Source: UBA10649 sp963749905 (GTDB lineage Bacteria > Actinomycetota > Actinomycetes > S36-B12). Taken from it: a DNA stretch of 64,000 nt. The position numbers and the translations under genes were made by a program. Every line of letters begins with the position of its first letter. The stretch's first letter is position 1. The stretch spans positions 372,001 through 436,000 of the forward strand of contig CAVVOF010000006.1 of assembly GCA_963749905.1 (NCBI GenBank), written 5' to 3'. The notes under the pieces are model-generated. The model saw only the letters and a program-made list of their open reading frames with translations, was not told where the DNA came from and made no database searches. Positions 54,711 to 61,613 of this stretch are shown here, in pieces.

Positions 54711-55373
54711 ATGACTCCCGCCCATGCCGCTCCGGATGCCGACACCGAGGCACTGTTGTTCGACTGCGACGGCACGCTCGTGGACACCATGAGCCTGCAC
54801 CGCCTCGTCTGGGCTGAGATCTTCGGGCGGCACGGCTTCGAGGTCACCGACGAGTGGTGGGCGGACCACGCCAACGTGGCCCTCCTTCCCTTCGTCCGCG
54901 CTGTCGTCCCGGATGCAGACGAGACGCTCGCCGACGATCTCAACGGCGAGGCCACCGTCATGTTCGTCGAACGACTGCACCTGATCGAGCCCCTCGAGCA
55001 CGTGATCGACGTGGCCCGCGAGCACCACGGTCGACTGCCGATGGCCGTTGTCACCGGCGGCTACCGGGACGTGGTCGTGCCGACCCTCGACTCGGCCGGC
55101 ATCCTCCACCTCTTCGATGTCATCGTGACGGCCGACGACGTGACCCACAGCAAGCCGGCACCTGACATCTATCTGCGCGGGGCGGACGAGCTCGGCGTAG
55201 ATCCCGCGCGATGCATCGCCTATGAGGACAGCGAGATCGGGATGACCGCCGCCCGAGAGGCGGGCGTGGGTCGGATCGTCGACATCCGAGACTGGCACGG
55301 CGAGGCCGTAGTCGCTCGAAGTCGACGGACTCCTTGGAGTGCTACTCGCCCACCGGCGGCTTCACGGCCGTGA
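54711..55373 (+). CDS. HAD-superfamily hydrolase, beta-phosphoglucomutase-like
   Basis: A 220-residue phosphatase/mutase. Motif I ALLFDCDGTLVDT (nucleophile Asp near residue 18), motif II AVVTGGYRD (near 113), motif III HSKPAPDIYL (Lys near 147) and motif IV AYEDSEIGMTAAREAG (near 168). The cap domain after motif I matches the PGMB-like subclass. The last 20 residues (RTPWSATRPP) look unlike the family and overlap the next gene, so a frameshift near the end is possible. TAGGCT lies 9 bases before the ATG. Confidence 0.88.
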   Translation: MTPAHAAPDADTEALLFDCDGTLVDTMSLHRLVWAEIFGRHGFEVTDEWWADHANVALLPFVRAVVPDADETLADDLNGEATVMFVERLHLIEPLEHVIDVAREHHGRLPMAVVTGGYRDVVVPTLDSAGILHLFDVIVTADDVTHSKPAPDIYLRGADELGVDPARCIAYEDSEIGMTAAREAGVGRIVDIRDWHGEAVVARSRRTPWSATRPPAASRP

Positions 55374-55828
55374 ACGCCGTGACTCCGATCGGGAACGGCT
55401 TGCCCGGTGGACGGGTGGCGGGCAGCCGGATGGCGCTCCTGAGCACCGAGCCACCGATCGCCACCGACACTCGACGGAACGTGATCGGGGGACGCGTTCC
55501 GTACGCGACCGCGGCACCCAGGACGAAGTAGGCGCGACCGCCCGGCTGGAGGACCACCGTCTTGGCCTTCGCCTGTGCGATCTGGACGCTGCCATCGCTG
55601 ACCACGATGCTCTGGCGGCTACCAGCCGTGGCATGGCGACATCATCGGGAAACCCTCGCAACGTGCATGCGCGGTCGGATGATTTCGTACCTCGATCCCG
55701 GAGTACGTCTGGGACATGTTCTCGTCCGTTGCGTACTGCGAGGCGCCCAGTGCTTCCGCAGAACATGACGGCACACGCGCGTCGGCCGCCTGAGCGGTCG
55801 GCGTCAGCTGGAGCGCCAACGCCGTCAC
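55342..55828 (-). pseudogene. Secreted DUF4232-like protein, two frameshifts
   Basis: Starts with a signal-like VTALALQLTPTAQAADARVP and continues SCSAEALGASQYATDENMSQTYSGIEVRN. A one-base loss near 55680 moves it to a frame reading SDRACTLRGFPDDVAM, and another near 55630 to RQSIVVSDGSVQIAQAKAK, then VVLQPGGRAYFVLGAAVAYG, to stop 55342. Put together this is the DUF4232 layout (C-x-L with a G, then N..C.L.G.P, then a beta-rich second half). The true start is unclear: no ATG/GTG with a ribosome site precedes 55828. Convergent overlap with the HAD gene. Confidence 0.6.
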
Positions 55829-55951
55829 GAGCGACGCGACCGCCGCCCCGTCACGGCCTCTGATCGTGTCGGCCTCGCGGCGTGCGAGCTACGGCGGTCG
55901 CGTTCGGTAGGCGCGGCGAAAGACCAGCGCTCCAGCGGGATCAGGATGCGG

Positions 55952-56938
55952 CTAGGACGGATGAGCCGCGAACCAGTCCGCCAGCCGGTCCAGTCCCTCG
56001 TCGATGCTGACGTGAGGCGCCCAGTCCAGGGCGCTGCGCGTCTCCCGCTGGTCGAACCAGTGCGCGGTCGCCAGCTGCTCGGCGACGAACCGGGTCAGGG
56101 GCGGATCGTCCGTCCGTCCCATCCGGCTCCAGGCCCACTCCACCGCGGCCCCCGCACTCCTCGCGAGTGGATACGGCACGGAACGTGACGGCGGCTGGGC
56201 GCCCGCAGCGACCGCGATCCGCGTCACCATCTCCCGCACCGTCCGCGGCTCCCCATTGGTCAGCACCAGCGGGCGTCCGTCGACGGCAGGAAGCTCGCAG
56301 CGCTCCACGGCTTGGGCGACAGCGGTGGCGGCGTTGTCCACGTAGAGGGTGTCGATGAGGGCGCGCCCGCCGTCGATGAGGACGAGCCGCCCGCTGCGCG
56401 CGCGTTCGGCGATGCGTCCGACCAACTGGGTGTCGCCGGGTCCCCAGACCAGGTGCGGCCGCAGCACCGACACGGCCATGCCGCCGCCCGCCCGGCTGAG
56501 CACGAGTTGCTCGGCCATCGCCTTGCTGCGCGCGTAGTTGCCACGCGCCGTCGCGGGATCGGCCGGCTCGGCGCCGACACCCATGAGCGGATGCCCGCTG
56601 TGCGCGACCGACGGCGACGAGATGTGCACGAACCTCGGCAGCCCGGCCCACTCCGCGGCATCGAGCAGGTTCCGGGTGCCCCCGACGTTGACGAGCTCGA
56701 ACTCCTCCCACGGCCCGACCACCGCGACCCGGGCGGCCAGGTGGACGACCGCTTCCTGCCCGTGCACCGCACGCGACACGACGGCCTTGTCCGTCACGTC
56801 GCCCAGTACCTCGAGCACGCCCGGCCGCGTCCCGGCACTCGTGCGCTGGAAAGAGGTGACCTGGTGGCCGCGACGCACCAGCTCGGCCACCACCGCCCCG
56901 CCGAGCAGCCCACGACCGCCAGTGACAAGCACTCTCAC
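55952..56938 (-). CDS. oleD: OleD, 2-alkyl-3-oxoalkanoate reductase (NAD-dependent epimerase/3-beta-HSD family)
   Basis: Reduces the beta-keto acid made by OleA to a 2-alkyl-3-hydroxyalkanoate with NADPH. 328-residue short-chain dehydrogenase: nucleotide site VLVTGGRGLLGGAVV, VVHLAARVAVVGPWEEF, catalytic Ser in FVHISSPSVAHSG (near 116) and Tyr-x3-Lys in NYARSKAMAEQ (near 147-151). GTG 56938 overlaps the oleC stop by GTGA. Identified as OleD from its place after oleA-oleBC. Confidence 0.88.
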   Translation of the reverse strand: MRVLVTGGRGLLGGAVVAELVRRGHQVTSFQRTSAGTRPGVLEVLGDVTDKAVVSRAVHGQEAVVHLAARVAVVGPWEEFELVNVGGTRNLLDAAEWAGLPRFVHISSPSVAHSGHPLMGVGAEPADPATARGNYARSKAMAEQLVLSRAGGGMAVSVLRPHLVWGPGDTQLVGRIAERARSGRLVLIDGGRALIDTLYVDNAATAVAQAVERCELPAVDGRPLVLTNGEPRTVREMVTRIAVAAGAQPPSRSVPYPLARSAGAAVEWAWSRMGRTDDPPLTRFVAEQLATAHWFDQRETRSALDWAPHVSIDEGLDRLADWFAAHPS

Positions 56939-58468
56939 GGGTGACCCCGGCCCTGGAGGACGTCGGTGGCCCACAGCGCGACGGCACGTCGGTCCACCTT
57001 CGACCGGTGCCTGATGTCGACGGGCAGGGACTTCATCACGAGCACCGCCGCGACCGGCGCGTCGACAGCGGCGCGCACCGCGCTCGCCAGCTCAGTCGAC
57101 GCGGGCCCGGTCGCGGTGCCGGGTGACTCGACCACCACCACGATCTGCTGCGCCCCGATCGGGCCGATGCCGACGGCCGCCGCACGGGCGACCGCGAGCA
57201 CGCGCTCGGCGGACTGCTCGACGCCGACCGGGCCCAGCGGGCCATCGGCAGTGGTGATGACATGCGCGAGCCGGCCTTCGACCCACAGCCGTCCGCGGTC
57301 GTCCAGATGCCCGACGTCGCCGGTGCGATGCCAGCCCGGCAGTGCACTTGCCGCGCGCTCGGTGGCCCACAGCCGGTCGTAGCGGGACTTCCGGTGCGGG
57401 GCCGCCACGAGGATCTCTCCCAGCACGCCCGCGTCGTCAGTGGGCGCACCCACCGCCCGACCGTGGTCGTCGACTGGGCAGACGCGCACCGACACGCCCG
57501 GCAGGGGTCGGCCCACGAGCACGCCGGCACCCGTGCCCGCCGCCTCGATCTCGTCCCATTCGACGTCGGTCAGCGGCAGCGCCTCGGTCATGCCGTACGG
57601 CGTGCGGATCGAGGCCGACGGGCACAGTCGCCGCATGCCCCGGAGGAGTTCCGGACTGACCGGGGCCCCCGCGCCCAGCACCAGGCGCAACGATGCGAGT
57701 CCCCGGCGTCCGTCCGCAGCCAGGCCGTCCTCGGTGCGCAGGATGCTCCCCAGCGCCGCGGGCGAGGCCCACAGCACGGTCCCCTTCACCTGCGTCGTGG
57801 CCTCGGCGAGCGCGGCAGCGGTCAACGAGGTCGGCGCGGAGAGATCCATGCGCGGCAGCGCCGACGGGATCCCGAGCGCCGGACCAAGGACCGCCCACGG
57901 TGCGAAGGCGGCGACCAACGCGTCGCCCGCGCCGAGCCCGTAGTGCGACTGCAGGAGGTCGCGCGTCCGCTCCACCTGCCGATGGGTGTACACGACGCCC
58001 TTGGCCGGCCCGGTGGCACCGGACGTGAACGCCACGACTGCCTCGTCATCCGACGCGGGCGTGTGCGCGAGTGGCGGCTGCGCGTCGCCGAGGCTGGCAA
58101 TGGCGGCGAGCTCCCGCACCGGGATGACCTGCGCACGTATGCCGCCCGCGCGCACGAGTACCTGCGCCTTGGGAATCGCGACGACGTGCTGCGGGGCGGC
58201 ACTGCGCAGCGCCCGCAGCATGCCCTTCGGGCCGAGTCCAGCGTCCGTCACCACGACGGTCGCGCCGATCCGCCAGCACGCGTACACCGTCGCCAGCAGG
58301 TCGGCGCCCGGAGTCACCAGCGCGGAGACCCGATCGCCCGGCCGAACGCCACGAGCAACAAGGCCACGCGCCAGCCGGTCGACGTTCGCCTCGAGCAGTC
58401 CCCACGTCACGTTCCGCCAGCCGCCGCGCACGGGCTCTGCGAGCGCGACCTCGTCCGGACGTGCTGAC
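56935..58468 (-). CDS. oleC: OleC, beta-lactone synthetase (AMP-binding), C-terminal half of an OleBC fusion
   Basis: Adenylate-forming enzyme that closes the hydroxy acid from OleD into a beta-lactone. P-loop VVAFTSGATGPAKGVVYTHR (near 130 of this part), IRTPYGMTEALPL, LWVEGRLAHVITTADG (hinge) and the C-terminal KSLPVDIRHRSKVDR with the catalytic Lys. The start is not a normal one: in-frame sequence QSARPDEVALAEPVRGGWRN runs back to about 58468 where it meets the end of the OleB reading in another frame. The simplest view is one oleBC gene, as known in Micrococcus luteus, broken by a single-base error; the first in-frame GTG inside it is at 58431. Confidence 0.85.
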
Positions 58469-59461
58469 TGCCCGGTCCGCGAGCGCCTGCCAGAGCGCGC
58501 GTCGCGGGTGATCGTCGGTGTCGACGGGCACCGTGCGGCCGTCGATCAGGTCGTCGATCCAGAGCAGCAGGTCGCCGACAAGGGTGGGGGCGTCCTCACT
58601 CACCAGATGTCGCGCACCGTGGTACCGGTGCACGTCCGCGTGCGGCATTCGGGCAATGAGGTCGTTGAGGTATCGGTCGGAGAAGACGGGGTCGCCCGGT
58701 CCCCAGAGCAGCAGCGCCGGCACGTCCAGGGTTCGCACTCCGTCGGCGATCGCGTCAAGGGTGGCGCGGCTGGGATGGTCGGCCTCGAGCGGGATGTCGG
58801 CGACGAAGTCCCCGATGGCCGTACGTCGGTCCGCGGTCGCGTACGGCGCGGCAAAGGCGCCGGCGACCTCGGACGGCATCCCGCGACCGCTCAGGAACGT
58901 GGTGCCGCGGATGAAGGCCGGCGTGCGCACGGTGTTGGCCTGCAGCAGCGGCCGGCTCCGGGCGAGTCGGATGACACCTGGCGCCAGGGAGTCGGCGGGC
59001 TGGTGCACCGCGGTGTTGAGCAGCACCACGCCGCGCAACTGCTCGCGGTGCCGCAGCGCCCAGCCGAGGGAGATGGGACCGCCCCAGTCATGGGCCACCG
59101 TCACGACGGGGCCATCGACGCCGAGGACCTCGGTCAAGGCCGCGAGGTCGGCTACCCGCATCGCCAGCGTGCGCGTCACTCCCGTTCGCTCCGAGTAGCC
59201 CATGTCGAGCTGGTCGACGGCGATCACCCGCAGATCGGGGCGTGCCTGCCCGAGCACGTTCCGCCACAGGTAGGACCACGTCGGGTTGCCGTGCACGCAC
59301 AGCAGCGTCAGCACCGGGCGCTCGTCGCCCTGGTGGGTGTCGAGGACGTGCCACGTCCGAACGAGCCCGGTCGCGTCCGGGGCCTCGACCAGTCTCGACC
59401 ACGCGGGATCGAGCCCGGGCAGGCCGGGGGGTGGCAGTTGCGCAGGGGCGGCGCGGCTCAC
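58469..59461 (-). CDS. oleB: OleB, beta-lactone decarboxylase (alpha/beta hydrolase), N-terminal half of an OleBC fusion
   Basis: Alpha/beta hydrolase of the haloalkane-dehalogenase-like group that decarboxylates the beta-lactone to the alkene. Oxyanion region LLCVHGNPTWSYLWRN (near 55-70), nucleophile Asp in TVAHDWGGPISLGW (near 123), acid in LLLWGPGDPVFSD (near 254) and catalytic His in YHGARHLVSEDAP (near 283). GTG 59461 overlaps the oleA stop (GTGA). After RALWQALADRA the frame would continue open to 58046 without sense, while the OleC sequence resumes in another frame, so an indel near 58470 separates the halves of a fusion. Confidence 0.86.
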
Positions 59462-60480
59462 CAAGCGATCTCGATGACGGCGGCGTTGAGCCCGGAGCCG
59501 ATGCCCATGCAGCCGACCCGGTCGCCCGCCATCAGTTCGGGTGAGTGGGTGGCCAGCGTGAACGGGATCGACGCAGGCCCGATGTTTCCGAAGCGCTCGA
59601 AGATGGTCGGGATGCGCGCGGGGTCGATCTCGATCGCAGACGCGACTGCCGCCGTGTGGACCTTCGACACCTGATGGATGACGTAGGCATCGAGGTCGGA
59701 CCAGTCGAACACGGCCTTGGAGTCGGCCCAGGTGTCACGGGCCAGTTCCACGCCGCCTTCGAGGAGACCGCGGGCGTCGGTGGTCATCTTGTCGAGATCG
59801 CCGATGCACAGCCTGTTGTACTGGGTCGCCGCGCGACTGACTCCGCCCACGAACCGGTGGCCTTCCGGGTGACGCGTCGCGCTGCCGAGGACCATCGCGG
59901 CGCTGGCCGAGCCGAGGGTCAACGTGGCGAAGTTGGCCATCACGTCGTCCCTCGTCGTATCGGCTCCCTGCAGCCGCTCGATGGTGGCCTGCTGGGTTCG
60001 ACGGCTGCCCTCGCCGTCGACGACGAGCGCGTACTCGATCTGGCCGGCGTCGATCATGGTGGCGGCCAGCTGCATGCCGTTCAGGAATCCCAGGCACGCA
60101 TTGGCCAAGTCGAAGTTGATGCAGGAGGTGCTGAGCCCGAGCTGCTCGTGCACATCCACGGCGGCGGCAGGCTCGAGGTGGTCCCGGCACACAGACGTGT
60201 CGATGAGCAGCCCGACCTGACCGGGCTCCACGCCGGCTTCGGCGAGCGCCTTCGCCCCGGCCATGGCGGCCGCGTCGGCGAAGGTCATGCCCTCGGGCCA
60301 CCAGCGCCGCTCGACGATCCCCGCCAGGGTCTCCAGCATCCCCGGCCGCAGCCCCACTCGCTCGTACGTCTCGGCCAGTTGGTCGTCGAACTCGGAGGAG
60401 AGCACCGTGATGGGTGCCTCCATGCCAGTGACGGAGAGAACGGCGGTGTCCGCGTAGTGGAACTCAGCGTTCCCGGTCAT
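59458..60480 (-). CDS. oleA: OleA, long-chain acyl-CoA condensing thiolase
   Basis: Joins two fatty acyl-CoAs head to head, the first step of long-chain olefin synthesis. 340-residue thiolase-fold protein: catalytic Cys129 in FDLANACLGFLNG, the OleA-type Glu103 in SVCRDHLEPAAAV, His in YVIHQVSKVH (near 274) and Asn in RFGNIGPASIP (near 306). It resembles FabH but has the EP motif used as base in OleA. ATG 60480 has GGAAAGG 6 bases upstream. First gene of oleA-oleBC-oleD, all overlapping, hence one operon. Confidence 0.9.
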   Translation of the reverse strand: MTGNAEFHYADTAVLSVTGMEAPITVLSSEFDDQLAETYERVGLRPGMLETLAGIVERRWWPEGMTFADAAAMAGAKALAEAGVEPGQVGLLIDTSVCRDHLEPAAAVDVHEQLGLSTSCINFDLANACLGFLNGMQLAATMIDAGQIEYALVVDGEGSRRTQQATIERLQGADTTRDDVMANFATLTLGSASAAMVLGSATRHPEGHRFVGGVSRAATQYNRLCIGDLDKMTTDARGLLEGGVELARDTWADSKAVFDWSDLDAYVIHQVSKVHTAAVASAIEIDPARIPTIFERFGNIGPASIPFTLATHSPELMAGDRVGCMGIGSGLNAAVIEIAW

Positions 60481-60723
60481 CGATCGCCTTTCCGTGGGCT
60501 GCGCTCGAGCCCTGTAGTGACGCGGCCTTCCAGTCTGCCATGCGCCCATTGCTGCGGCATGTGCGGGCCGTCCCGGCCGGACGGAGGCCGGTAGAGCCGA
60601 TATCCCGGGTGATCACGGGACAATTGGGATGATCCGCGCCTTCCGCCCGCGGCCGACTCGGTGATAGGTTCCTCCGAACGGGGTTAGGGTTCCCTTCCCG
60701 GCGGGCAGGACGGAGCACTGATC
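60481..60723. promoter_or_regulatory. Divergent intergenic region, oleA / secreted protein
   Basis: A 243-base gap holding the ole promoter and that of the rightward gene. It contains near-repeats CCCGGGTGATCACGGGACAA (60605-60624) with an embedded TGATCA palindrome, and TGATAGGTT at 60661-60669 as a possible -10 for the rightward gene, followed by CGAACGGGGTTAGGGTT. No gene seen. Confidence 0.35.
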
Positions 60724-61590
60724 GTGAAGAGCACTCGAGGTGTGACGCACCGGCGTCGAGCCGTCATCGCCGTGTCCGGCATCCTGGTTCTCCTGGGCGC
60801 GACGGTCGGACTCGGCTCCGCCCCGGCCGGCGCGGAGCCGCCCGACCAGGCTTATGAGAACCACCATGAGGCTCAGGAGGGCAAGGCTGGCAAGGACAAC
60901 TCCATCCTGGACGACGGCCTCCCCCATGCCCCCGAGCCGACCCCCGAGCCGACCCCCGAGCCGACCCCGGAGCCGACGCCCGAGCCGGTGAAGATCACGC
61001 CCCTAGCCGCCACCGTGGTTCCCGATCCCGTCGACCTGCTCCCCTGCGGCGAAACCATCACCACCGACGGCAAGGGCGTCAACCCGGACGTCGCTGTCAC
61101 CCGCCTGACCGATGCTGACAAGTCGTCCAACGAGGAGTGCACCGCATTCCCCTACGAGCTGAAGAGCATCCCGAACGGGCTGCGCTTCATCAAGCCCAGT
61201 GGCTACCCGCTGGCCCAGTTCTTCGTGGACGTGACCTGGTACCGGGCCCTGGACGAGATGGACAAGAACCCGACCGTCGACTTCGAGGCGGTCGAAGGGG
61301 GCTACCCGGTGGAGGTCACCGAGTGCCCGGCCGCGCTCCGCGATCCGGAGACCGGTGAGGTCGTCGGCCTGACCAACCCGGCGGAGACGTCGTCGGAGGA
61401 CCTTGCCGGCTTCGGCATTGTCGACCAGGACGGCTCACCCAGTGCGGCCAACCCGACGGACAACGGTCTCACTCAGTTCGCCTGCATCGCTGATACGACT
61501 GCCGTGTTCGACCCGTGGTCGGGCAACGGCCCGCGGTGGGTCGTCTACCAGAAGCTGTGGCTGCTCGGAGACGTCATCTTCCGCGGGTAG
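60724..61590 (+). CDS. Secreted hypothetical protein with PEPT repeats
   Basis: A 288-residue exported protein. Signal peptide at 1-37 (RRRAVIAVSGILVLLGATVG..AGA). A charged linker, then four to five tandem PEPT units (residues about 71-90) that likely span the cell wall, then a globular part with four Cys (CGE, ECT, ECP, FACI) that could form two disulfides. No family recognised. GTG start. The last seven codons and the stop belong to the first unit of a small tandem repeat at 61570-61613. Confidence 0.75.
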   Translation: MKSTRGVTHRRRAVIAVSGILVLLGATVGLGSAPAGAEPPDQAYENHHEAQEGKAGKDNSILDDGLPHAPEPTPEPTPEPTPEPTPEPVKITPLAATVVPDPVDLLPCGETITTDGKGVNPDVAVTRLTDADKSSNEECTAFPYELKSIPNGLRFIKPSGYPLAQFFVDVTWYRALDEMDKNPTVDFEAVEGGYPVEVTECPAALRDPETGEVVGLTNPAETSSEDLAGFGIVDQDGSPSAANPTDNGLTQFACIADTTAVFDPWSGNGPRWVVYQKLWLLGDVIFRG

Positions 61591-61613
61591 CGGACGTCAT
61601 CTTCCGCGGGTAG
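61570..61613. repeat. Tandem duplication, two 21-base copies
   Basis: Identical 21-base units at 61570-61590 and 61593-61613 (each begins GACGTCATCTTCC and ends GCGGGTAG) separated by CG, giving a 23-base period. The first copy encodes the end of the secreted protein including its TAG stop; the second is noncoding and ends one base before the stop of the convergent regulator gene. Confidence 0.9.

Noticed and set aside
60940..60985. Tandem CCCGAGCCGAC repeats as a noncoding satellite
   Set aside because: In frame they encode the PEPT spacer of a secreted protein, a common wall-spanning design.
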